From Streptomyces sp. 6-11-2 (GTDB taxonomy: Bacteria; Actinomycetota; Actinomycetes; Streptomycetales; Streptomycetaceae): DNA of 64,000 nucleotides. A program made the position numbers and the translations under genes. The notes beneath the pieces are model-generated. The model ran no database searches and was not told where the DNA came from. It was given only the letters and a program-made list of their open reading frames with translations. Where the stretch lies: contig NZ_BJOR01000001.1 of the NCBI RefSeq assembly GCF_006540305.1, positions 5,084,001 to 5,148,000 of the forward strand, given 5' to 3'. Numbering within the stretch: position 1 is the first letter of the stretch; each line of letters opens with the position of its first letter. Shown here one piece after another: positions 8,480-15,286 of the stretch.

Positions 8480-9124
8480 GTGACTGATTACGACGTGCTC
8501 CGCGTCTTCTGCGGGCCGCGCGGCGGCTACGGCAACGAACTCGGTGTCGTCCGCGACGGCTCGCGCGTTCCCGACCGGGACGACCGCCAGGAACTGGCCG
8601 CCAAACTCGGCTTCAGCGAGACGGTGTTCGTCGACGACCCCGAGCGCGGCGTCATCGACATCTTCACCCCCACCCTGCGCCTGCCGTTCGCGGGCCACCC
8701 CTGCGTGGGGGTGGCCTGGCTCCTGGACGTGCCGGAACTGGTCACCCCCGCCGGGACCGTGGGCACCCGCCTGGACGGCGAGTTCACCTGGATCGAGGCA
8801 CGCCCCGAGTGGGCCCCGCCGCGCACCCTGCGCCAGTACGCCACCGCCGCCGAGGTCGACGACCTGCCCGTACCGCCACCGGGCGAGTGGATCTACGCCT
8901 GGTCCTGGGAGGACGAGGCCGCCGGCCGCATCCGAGCCCGCGCCTTCCCGGGCCGCGACGACGGCATCGAGGAGGACGAGGCGACAGGCGCGGCCGCCCT
9001 GCTGCTCACGGCCCACCTGGGCCGAGCCCTCAACATCACCCAGGGCGCGGGCTCCCAACTCCTCACGGCCCCCCAACCGGGCGGCTGGGTGGAGGTCGGG
9101 GGCCGCGTGGTCCTGGAACGCTGA
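8480..9124 (+). CDS. PhzF-family isomerase-like protein, short form
   Basis: Member of the PhzF/diaminopimelate-epimerase-like fold family, which catalyses proton-transfer isomerisations on small molecules; substrate unknown. From the GTG at 8480 it is 214 aa, shorter than typical PhzF proteins (about 260-290 aa). The family landmarks remain: GFSETVFV with the catalytic Glu, FAGHPCVG, and EDEATGAAALLL with the conserved Asp region. Other in-frame starts upstream would run into the htaA terminator. It lies between the htaA pair and haem oxygenase, but a terminator separates it and no iron box precedes it, so a role in haem metabolism is only suggested by position. Confidence 0.8.
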   Translation: MTDYDVLRVFCGPRGGYGNELGVVRDGSRVPDRDDRQELAAKLGFSETVFVDDPERGVIDIFTPTLRLPFAGHPCVGVAWLLDVPELVTPAGTVGTRLDGEFTWIEARPEWAPPRTLRQYATAAEVDDLPVPPPGEWIYAWSWEDEAAGRIRARAFPGRDDGIEEDEATGAAALLLTAHLGRALNITQGAGSQLLTAPQPGGWVEVGGRVVLER

Positions 9125-9222
9125 AACGCCGTCAGCCCCGGGCGTGTCGGGCCACCGTGCACGCGGCCGGGCCGTTGTCCGTATGGGCGGGGGAGTGTTC
9201 CGGGTGATCCGTGACGGGCTGG

Positions 9223-9870
9223 TCACGCCGACAGCGGGAACTCCTCGCCCAGCGCGTGGAAGACCGCCGTGTTCAGGGTGAACGCCCGCTTGCACTCGGT
9301 CACGATGCGCTGCTTCTCCAGGTCGTCGGCGTCGACGGTGTCCAGGAGTTCGCGGTAACCACGCTTGAAGGCGGCCGGGTTGGGGATCTCCTCGAAGACG
9401 TAGAAGCGGACGCCGTCACCCTTCTTCGTGAAGCCCCACGTCTTCTCCGCCTTGTCCCGGATGATCTGGCCGCCGGAGAGGTCGCCGAGGTAACGGGTGT
9501 AGTGGTGGGCGATGTAGCCGGCCGGCCACCGCTCGGCGCACTCGCGCACCCGTGCCGCGTACGCCTCGGTGGCGGGCAGCGCGTTCAGCCCCGAGCGCCA
9601 GGAGGCACCGCGCAGATGCGTCAGGTCCCGCTCCAGCGCGGCCAGCCGGAACAGCTCGGGCCGGACGAACGGGCCCGCCACCGGATCCGACGCCAGCCGT
9701 CCGGCCCCGTCCTCCAGTGCCTTGTACACGAACCAGAGCTGTTCGGTGTACCGCGCGTACGCATCCACGCCGAGCCGGCCGCCGAGCAGATCACTCATGA
9801 AGGTCGAGGTCTCCGCCTCCGTGTGCTGCTCGTGGGAGGCGGTGCGGATGAGTGTCGAGAAGGAATCCAT
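9223..9870 (-). CDS. hmuO: Haem oxygenase (biliverdin-producing)
   Basis: Cleaves imported haem to biliverdin, carbon monoxide and ferrous iron, the last step of the haem-uptake route encoded upstream. The 215-aa length fits bacterial haem oxygenases. Family features are the N-terminal proximal His region (SHEQHTEAE), the distal-helix GDLSGGQIIRDKAEK with its flexible Gly residues, and RYTEQLWFVYKALE. ATG at 9870. An iron box lies only 13 bp before the start codon, so it probably overlaps the promoter and leader and represses when iron is replete. A palindrome further upstream may be a second control site. It is convergent with the PhzF-like gene. Confidence 0.95.
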   Translation of the reverse strand: MDSFSTLIRTASHEQHTEAETSTFMSDLLGGRLGVDAYARYTEQLWFVYKALEDGAGRLASDPVAGPFVRPELFRLAALERDLTHLRGASWRSGLNALPATEAYAARVRECAERWPAGYIAHHYTRYLGDLSGGQIIRDKAEKTWGFTKKGDGVRFYVFEEIPNPAAFKRGYRELLDTVDADDLEKQRIVTECKRAFTLNTAVFHALGEEFPLSA

Positions 9871-9882
9871 GAGGCCATCCTC

Positions 9883-9901
9883 TAAGGTAAGGCTTGCCTA
9901 A
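9883..9901 (-). promoter_or_regulatory. Iron box at the haem oxygenase promoter
   Basis: TAAGGTAAGGCTTGCCTAA matches the IdeR/DmdR iron-box consensus at about 15 of 19 positions and contains the inverted AGGCTTGCCT core. It is the third iron box in the window. Confidence 0.82.
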
Positions 9902-9908
9902 GTCAATG

Positions 9909-9936
9909 GGTTTACCGACACCCTGTCGGGAAAACC
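9909..9936. promoter_or_regulatory. Palindrome upstream of the hmuO iron box
   Basis: CCGACA (9915-9920) and TGTCGG (9924-9929) flank CCC, and outer GGTTT / AAACC bases extend the pairing with a small bulge. It sits 7 bp upstream of the iron box relative to hmuO, where an activator or second repressor could bind. Corynebacterial hmuO is controlled by both iron and haem regulators; whether this site does so is inference. Confidence 0.4.
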
Positions 9937-9997
9937 TTACCCCGAATTCCGGCTAAACGGACATGGGGGAGATGCGGGCATGGGGGAGATAAGGAAA

Positions 9998-10022
9998 GGC
10001 CCGCCCCCGAAGGGAGCGGGCC
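9998..10022 (-). terminator. Terminator downstream of map
   Basis: GGCCCGC (9998-10004) and GCGGGCC (10016-10022) form a 7-bp GC stem, with three further C-G pairs after one mismatch. It lies 23 bp beyond the map stop codon on the minus strand. Confidence 0.6.
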
Positions 10023-10044
10023 ACGTGGGCGCGGTGCGGCCGTA

Positions 10045-10902
10045 CTACGGCAGCGTCAGGATCTCCGCCCCCGTCTCCGTCACCACCAGCGTGTGCTCGA
10101 ACTGGGCGGTGCGCCTGCGGTCCTTGGTGACGACCGTCCAGCCGTCGTCCCAGACGTCGTACTCGTACGTGCCCAGCGTCAGCATCGGCTCGATCGTGAA
10201 GGTCATCCCGGGCTGGATGAGCGTCGTGGCGTGCGGGCTGTCGTAGTGCGGGACGATCAGCCCGGAGTGGAACGAGGTGTTGATGCCGTGACCGGTGAAG
10301 TCCCGGACCACGCCGTAGCCGAACCGCTTGGCGTACGACTCGATGACCCGGCCGATGATGTTGATCTGCCGTCCGGGGCGGACCGCCTTGATCGCGCGGT
10401 TGAGGGCCTCGCGGGTGCGCTCCACCAGCAGGCGGCTCTCCTCGTCCACGTCACCCACGAGGTACGTCGCGTTGTTGTCCCCGTGCACTCCGCCGATGTA
10501 CGCCGTCACGTCCAGGTTGACGATGTCGCCGTCCCGCAGCACGGTCGAGTCCGGGATGCCGTGGCAGATGACCTCGTTGACCGAGGCGCACAACGACTTG
10601 GGGAAGCCGCGGTAGCCGAGCGTGGAGGGATAGGCTCCGTGGTCGCACATGAACTCGTGTGCCACCCGGTCCAGTTCGTCCGTGGTGACGCCGGGCGCGA
10701 TGTGCCGGGCCGCCTCTTCCATCGCCTGCGCGGCGATCCGCCCGGCGATCCGCATCGCCTCGACGGTCTCCGGCGTCTGCACCTCCGGCCCGGCGTACGG
10801 CTTCGGCGCCGGCCTGCCGACGTACTCGGGGCGGCGGATGTTTCCGGGCACGGAACGGGGCGGGGACAGCTCCCCGGGGACGAGCAACGACTGGCCAGAC
10901 AT
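10045..10902 (-). CDS. map: Methionine aminopeptidase with N-terminal extension
   Basis: Removes the initiator Met from nascent proteins using two bound metal ions. The 285-aa product carries the five metal ligands in order: Asp in [10 protein letters not shown], Asp in GDNNATY, His in [12 protein letters not shown], Glu in TIEPML and Glu in QFEHTLVV. About 40 Pro-rich residues precede the catalytic domain ([18 protein letters not shown]), as in the extended actinobacterial enzymes such as M. tuberculosis MapB. The ATG at 10902 is chosen over an in-frame start 24 codons upstream that would add non-conserved sequence. Divergent from the small gene at 10961. Confidence 0.93.
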   Translation of the reverse strand: MSGQSLLVPGELSPPRSVPGNIRRPEYVGRPAPKPYAGPEVQTPETVEAMRIAGRIAAQAMEEAARHIAPGVTTDELDRVAHEFMCDHGAYPSTLGYRGFPKSLCASVNEVICHGIPDSTVLRDGDIVNLDVTAYIGGVHGDNNATYLVGDVDEESRLLVERTREALNRAIKAVRPGRQINIIGRVIESYAKRFGYGVVRDFTGHGINTSFHSGLIVPHYDSPHATTLIQPGMTFTIEPMLTLGTYEYDVWDDGWTVVTKDRRRTAQFEHTLVVTETGAEILTLP

Positions 10903-10960
10903 GTCGGCGAGTCTATCCGGGGGCGATGGGGGAACATGTCCGTGGCGAGAGGAGCTGGTC

Positions 10961-11200
10961 ATGGCCCTGTTCAAGAAGCGGACCGCTGGAAAGCCGGGCG
11001 AGTGGTACTACTGCCTGGAGCACAAGAAGGTCGAGGAGGGGCCCGAGTGCCCCGCCAAGGACCGGTTCGGCCCGTACGCCTCCCGCGAGGAGGCCCAGCA
11101 CGCGATGGACACCGCCCGCGAACGCAACCTCCAGTGGGAGAACGACCCCCGCTGGCACGACGCGCCGGCGGGCGGCACCGAGGAGGGCAGCGGGGGCTGA
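10961..11200 (+). CDS. Small conserved hypothetical protein
   Basis: A 79-aa soluble, charged protein with no signal peptide or membrane segment. ATG at 10961 follows GAGAGGAG at good spacing. Sequence such as [20 protein letters not shown] and [22 protein letters not shown] suggests a small domain with two Cys residues spaced about 11 apart and a C-terminal helix; the [10 protein letters not shown] part resembles SPOR-like or short RNA/protein-binding folds, but I do not recognise a family. It is divergent from map, with 58 bp between the starts. Function unknown. Confidence 0.8.
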   Translation: MALFKKRTAGKPGEWYYCLEHKKVEEGPECPAKDRFGPYASREEAQHAMDTARERNLQWENDPRWHDAPAGGTEEGSGG

Positions 11201-11247
11201 TCAGGCCCGAGAACGCCTGATCACATCGATCACACCGCTCACAGCGA

Positions 11248-12585
11248 TCACGCGGCCGCGCGCACGGCGGCGGCCGCGCGGTCCTCGCGCAGCCGCACCG
11301 CGTGCTCGTTCGTCCGGGCGTCGTACCGCATCAGCCCCGGCAGGCACAGCGCCAGCAGCCCCACCGCGCCCGCGCACAGCAGCCCGCCCGACCATACCGA
11401 CGCCCGTACGCCCCACCACGCGGCGAAGGAGCCCGAGCGGACCTGCCCGAGCTGCGGGCCCGCCGAGTAGGACAGCAGCTCGATCCCGGCGAGCCGGCCG
11501 CGCAGCGCGTCCGGGATCGTCTGGTTCCACATGGCGCCCCGGAACACCCCGCTGACCATGTCGCAGCCACCGGCCACGGTCAGGAACAGCAGCACCAGCC
11601 ACACATTGCCCACGGCGCCGGCGGCGGCCACCGCCAGACCCCACAGCAGCGCCGCCAGCACCACCATCCGCCCGTGCCGGTGCACTCCAGAGGTCCAGCC
11701 GCTGGTCAGGCTCACCAGCAGCGAGCCGAGCGGCACGGCGGCGTACATCAACCCCAGCGCCCACCGCGCGTCCAGCTCGTCCGCGAGGAAGGGCAGCACG
11801 GCCAGCGGCATCGCCAGGAACATCGCGGCCAGATCGACCACGTACGTTCCCAGGAGCTCCTTGCGGCCCCAGGCGTACCGGGCGCCCTCGGCGATGGCCC
11901 GCAGGGACGGCTTCGCGGCCTCGTGGGTGGCCGGCTGGGCGGCGATGCGCACCACCAGGACGACCGAGACCGCGAACGTCAGCACGTCCGCGGCGTACGC
12001 CCAGGACAGGCCCGCGTACGCGACCACCACGCCCGCCGCGGCCGGGCCCGCCACCCCGCCGACCGTCCAGCGCAGCGAGTTGAGCGCGGTCGCCGCCGTG
12101 AGGTGCTCGTGGGCCACGATCCGCGGCCACAGCGAGTCCAGCGCGGGCCGCTGGACGGAGGTCAGGGCGGCACAGAGGGCGGCGATCACGTACAGCGGCC
12201 AGACGGCCGGGTGCGGCAGCAGCGCTCCGGCCAGCAGCGCCGCGCTGAGCAGCCCCTGCCCGACCTCGGTCCACAGGATCAGCCGGCGCTTGTCCAGCGC
12301 GTCCGCGAGCGCCCCGCCGTACAGCCCGAACACGATCAGCGGGACCAGCTCCACGGCTCCGAGCGCGCCCACCGCCGCGGCCGAACCGGTCAGCTCCTTC
12401 AGCTGCACCGGCAGCGCGACGAAGGTCAGGAAACTGCCGAAGTTCGTGATCAGGCCCGACACCCACAGCCGCCGGAAGTCGCGCGAGGCCTTCCAGGGGG
12501 CGAGGTCGGGGAGCACGGCCCGCAGGCCGGAGCCACCGGAAGCGCCGGGGATTTCGGGGGCAGGGGCGGGGGAGTCGTCGGTCAC
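11248..12585 (-). CDS. MFS transporter (EntS/macrolide-efflux type)
   Basis: Twelve-helix major facilitator superfamily transporter, 445 aa. Its N-terminus (SRDFRRLWVSGLITNFGSFLTFVALPVQLKEL, shown here as the motif LWVSGLITNFGSF) is typical of the MefA/EntS subgroup that exports macrolides or siderophores. The frame is open for another 349 codons upstream through the next gene; the GTG at 12585 is chosen because the family N-terminus starts just after it. No strong Shine-Dalgarno is visible at this start. Substrate cannot be inferred: no siderophore or antibiotic biosynthesis gene is adjacent. Confidence 0.85.
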   Translation of the reverse strand: MTDDSPAPAPEIPGASGGSGLRAVLPDLAPWKASRDFRRLWVSGLITNFGSFLTFVALPVQLKELTGSAAAVGALGAVELVPLIVFGLYGGALADALDKRRLILWTEVGQGLLSAALLAGALLPHPAVWPLYVIAALCAALTSVQRPALDSLWPRIVAHEHLTAATALNSLRWTVGGVAGPAAAGVVVAYAGLSWAYAADVLTFAVSVVLVVRIAAQPATHEAAKPSLRAIAEGARYAWGRKELLGTYVVDLAAMFLAMPLAVLPFLADELDARWALGLMYAAVPLGSLLVSLTSGWTSGVHRHGRMVVLAALLWGLAVAAAGAVGNVWLVLLFLTVAGGCDMVSGVFRGAMWNQTIPDALRGRLAGIELLSYSAGPQLGQVRSGSFAAWWGVRASVWSGGLLCAGAVGLLALCLPGLMRYDARTNEHAVRLREDRAAAAVRAAA

Positions 12586-12641
12586 GAGGGGCCATCGTCG
12601 GCAGGGGGAGTGCCGGCGGCAACCGGTTTTCCCGGGCGCCG

Positions 12642-13241
12642 CTACCAGCGCGGTGGTGGAGGCGCCGTCAGGAGGTCCGTCAGCCGCGACAGGCGGTCCC
12701 GGAAGCGGCCGCGGCCGCGCGGGGCCGGCAGCGCGTTCTCCCCGGCCGCCGCGCTCACCAGGTGCTGCACGGTGTCCAGGTCCAGCTCGGCCCCCGGCGG
12801 CACCGCCAGCGTCTCGTGCGCCATCGCCTCCAGCTCGCCCCCGCCGGAGCCCAGGGCCAGCACCGTCGCTCCGGCCCGCCGGGCCTCGTGCACGCGCTCC
12901 AGGAGCGGGGCGGGCTCCTCCGGGGCCACCACGAGCAGCGTCTCGCCGCGCCGGGCCGCCGCCAGCCGCCCCAGCCCCACGGCCAGGTGCTCCCGGTCGG
13001 CAGGGCGCGGGGCGTGCCGGACGAGCGTCGGGGCCAGCTCCGGGGTGCCCGACCAGGCGGCCTCGTCCACCAGATGCGCCGCCAGGTGCCAGGGCTCGTC
13101 CTCCGGTGTGCCCACGAGCAGCAGCCCGCCCCCGTGCGTCACCACGGACCCCCGCAGCACCCCCGCGAACCGCCGGGTGGCCCCCAGCCACTCCGTTCCG
13201 GCGAGCACCTCGCGCAGCAGCGTGACCCGTACGGCGTCCAT
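12642..13241 (-). CDS. SIS-like (phosphosugar-binding fold) hypothetical protein
   Basis: A 199-aa soluble protein. The segment RGETLLVVAPEEPAPLLERV followed by ARRAGATVLALGSGGGELEAMAHETLAVPP resembles the sugar-isomerase (SIS) Rossmann fold, in which a Ser/Gly-rich strand end is followed by (E/A)ARRxGA and a Val/Pro strand. No catalytic partner domain is present, so it may bind rather than convert a sugar phosphate. ATG at 13241; an in-frame frame extends upstream but without conserved features. It lies 56 bp upstream of the MFS gene on the same strand and may share its transcript. Function unknown. Confidence 0.75.
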   Translation of the reverse strand: MDAVRVTLLREVLAGTEWLGATRRFAGVLRGSVVTHGGGLLLVGTPEDEPWHLAAHLVDEAAWSGTPELAPTLVRHAPRPADREHLAVGLGRLAAARRGETLLVVAPEEPAPLLERVHEARRAGATVLALGSGGGELEAMAHETLAVPPGAELDLDTVQHLVSAAAGENALPAPRGRGRFRDRLSRLTDLLTAPPPPRW

Positions 13242-13347
13242 ACGCGCGCATCCTGCCGCAAACGGGCGCGACCGGCGCGGACTTCGGTCCGCCTTCGCCC
13301 TTCCGGGGGACCCGGCGGCAGCGGGGCCGCGGACGTAGAGTCGGCGC

Positions 13348-14052
13348 ATGACCTCTAGCGACAGTGCACACAAGGCCCCCGCCAAGGACCCCTGGGACCT
13401 CCCCGACGTCTCCGGGCTGGTCGTGGGCGTGCTCGGGGGAACCGGTCCGCAGGGCAAGGGCCTGGCCTACCGGCTCGCCCGCGCCGGGCAGAAGGTGATC
13501 ATCGGCTCGCGGGCCGCCGAGCGGGCCCGGGCGGCGGCCGAGGAGACCGGGTACGGCGTCGAGGGCGCCGACAACGCCGAGACCGCGCGCCGCAGCGACA
13601 TCGTGATCGTCGCTGTGCCGTGGGAAGGCCACGGCAAGACCCTCCAGGCCCTGCGGGAGGAACTGGCCGGCAAGCTCGTCGTGGACTGCGTCAACCCGCT
13701 CGGCTTCGACAAGAAGGGCGCCTACGCCCTCAAGCCGGAGGAGGGCAGCGCCGCCGAACAGGCCGCGGCCCTGCTGCCGGACTCACGGGTGACGGCGGCC
13801 TTCCACCACCTGTCGGCGGTCCTCCTCCAGGACTCCGGGATCGAGCGGATCGACACCGACGTGATGGTCCTCGGCGAGGAACGCGCCGACGTGGAGACCG
13901 TCCAGGCGCTGGCCGGCCGCATCCCCGGCATGCGGGGCGTCTTCGCCGGGCGGCTGCGCAACGCCCACCAGGTGGAGTCGCTGGTCGCGAACCTGATCTC
14001 GGTCAACCGCCGCTACAAGGCGCACGCGGGACTCCGCATCACGGACGTATGA
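13348..14052 (+). CDS. npdG: NADPH-dependent F420 reductase
   Basis: Transfers hydride between NADPH and the deazaflavin cofactor F420, feeding reduced F420 to oxidoreductases. The 234-aa length fits the family. After a 25-residue leader the Rossmann dinucleotide motif GVLGGTGPQGKGLAYRLA appears, then GSRAAERA for the NADP phosphate, VIVAVPWEGH, and VVDCVNPLGFDKKG, all typical of NpdG/Fno. ATG at 13348 is the first codon that includes the conserved fold. The flanking genes are not part of F420 biosynthesis. Confidence 0.92.
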   Translation: MTSSDSAHKAPAKDPWDLPDVSGLVVGVLGGTGPQGKGLAYRLARAGQKVIIGSRAAERARAAAEETGYGVEGADNAETARRSDIVIVAVPWEGHGKTLQALREELAGKLVVDCVNPLGFDKKGAYALKPEEGSAAEQAAALLPDSRVTAAFHHLSAVLLQDSGIERIDTDVMVLGEERADVETVQALAGRIPGMRGVFAGRLRNAHQVESLVANLISVNRRYKAHAGLRITDV

Positions 14053-14058
14053 GCCGAT

Positions 14059-14122
14059 GGGGGACACTGTTGCCGGACGCTTCCGCACGGAGGCCTCCGC
14101 CATGCTCGAAGCAGTGTCCCCC
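14059..14122. repeat. Widely spaced inverted repeat between npdG and the small membrane gene
   Basis: GGGGGACACTG (14059-14069) and CAGTGTCCCCC (14112-14122) are perfect 11-bp inverted copies 42 bp apart, and a GGAGGCCTCC palindrome lies in the loop. The right arm abuts the Shine-Dalgarno region of the gene at 14140. It could be a terminator/attenuator or a looped operator. Confidence 0.5.
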
Positions 14123-14139
14123 GACAGGAGCCGACCGCC

Positions 14140-14352
14140 ATGCAGCCCTCGCCCCCGTCCGGCCCGGCCCGGCGACTCGCCCTCTACGCCTTGATCGTCT
14201 GCGTGCTCGCGGTGGCCGCGGCCGTGGTCTCCTTCGTCCAGGGCAGTTGGCTCGGGGTGGTGTGGATTCTGCTGGCCGGGCTGTCGTCCAACATGACCTG
14301 GTACTACGCCCGCCGCGGCCGGACGGGGCAGGACCGCTCCGTCACCGGCTGA
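14140..14352 (+). CDS. Small two-helix membrane protein
   Basis: A 70-aa protein with two predicted membrane helices, about residues 13-32 (LALYALIVCVLAVAAAVVSF) and 36-55 (WLGVVWILLAGLSSNM), ending in a basic cytoplasmic tail (YYARRGRTGQ). ATG at 14140 follows an ACAGGAG ribosome-binding site. Its last 11 bp overlap the end of the convergent M50 protease gene. No family assigned. Confidence 0.72.
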   Translation: MQPSPPSGPARRLALYALIVCVLAVAAAVVSFVQGSWLGVVWILLAGLSSNMTWYYARRGRTGQDRSVTG

Positions 14353-15151
14353 CCGTGCACAGCGCGCTGGGGCTGTCCCAGAAGCGGTACAGGTCCCAGC
14401 CGCAGGCCTGGTCCAGGTACCCGACGCCCAGGTGACGCAGGATCGCGTGGATCATGTCGAAGAAGGCGCTCCCGACCGACGGCAGGAACAGCAGCGCGAA
14501 GACCAGCAGCACGCCGAACGGCGCGATCGACTGCACCTGGCGCTTGACGCCGGGCGACAGCCAGGGCTCGATCACTCCGTAGCCGTCCAGGCCCGGGACC
14601 GGCAGGGAGTTCAGGATCGCCGCCGTCACCTGGAGCAGCGCGAGGAAGGCCAGCGCGAACCGGAACTCGCCGGGCACGCCGTTCAGCGCGTCGAGCCAGA
14701 ACGGGGCCGTGCACACCACCGCGAACAGCGCGTTCGTCAGCGGTCCCGCCGCCGAGACCAGGCTGTGCCGCCAGCGGCCCCGGATCCGGCCGCGCTCGAT
14801 GAACACGGCGCCGCCGGGCAGTCCGATCCCGCCCATGACCAGGAACAGGAGCGGAAGCAGGATGCTCAGTACGGCGTGTGTGTACTTCAGCGGATTCAGC
14901 GTCAGGTAGCCCTTGGCGCCGACCGTGACGTCACCGCTGTGCAGCGCGGTGCGCGCGTGCGCGTACTCGTGCAGGCACAGCGAGACGATCCAGGCCGCGG
15001 TCACGAACAGGAACACGGACAGGCCCGGGCGGGCCGGAATCGGGTGGAATCCGGTCCAGGCGCCCCAGCCCGCGACCGCGGTGACGGCCAGGATGCCGAG
15101 GAAGACGGGGCTGACTCGGCGGTCGCCGCGGCGGGTGGTGACGGACGTCAT
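14342..15151 (-). CDS. M50 family site-2-type membrane zinc protease
   Basis: Predicted intramembrane metalloprotease, 269 aa, with five or six hydrophobic segments. The zinc site HEYAH (HExxH) sits in a membrane helix near residue 64, and the third ligand motif NSLPVPGLDGYG lies near residue 190, as in the Rip/SpoIVFB-like short M50 subfamily that lacks PDZ domains. Such enzymes cut membrane-anchored regulators or signal remnants; no partner anti-sigma gene is adjacent. ATG at 15151; the frame stays open for another 900 codons upstream, but that is antisense to the regulator gene. The 3' end overlaps the convergent small membrane gene by 11 bp. Confidence 0.88.
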   Translation of the reverse strand: MTSVTTRRGDRRVSPVFLGILAVTAVAGWGAWTGFHPIPARPGLSVFLFVTAAWIVSLCLHEYAHARTALHSGDVTVGAKGYLTLNPLKYTHAVLSILLPLLFLVMGGIGLPGGAVFIERGRIRGRWRHSLVSAAGPLTNALFAVVCTAPFWLDALNGVPGEFRFALAFLALLQVTAAILNSLPVPGLDGYGVIEPWLSPGVKRQVQSIAPFGVLLVFALLFLPSVGSAFFDMIHAILRHLGVGYLDQACGWDLYRFWDSPSALCTVSR

Positions 15152-15286
15152 GGGGGACGGCTCCTGTGCTCGTACGGTTCGTCCGGCGAGCCCGACCGTA
15201 CCGGGCACACGGGGAGAACGTCCCGCCCCGGGTCCCGGGTTCCGGGACCCACCGGGCGCCGCGCCGCGGAAATCCCGTGACCGGCC

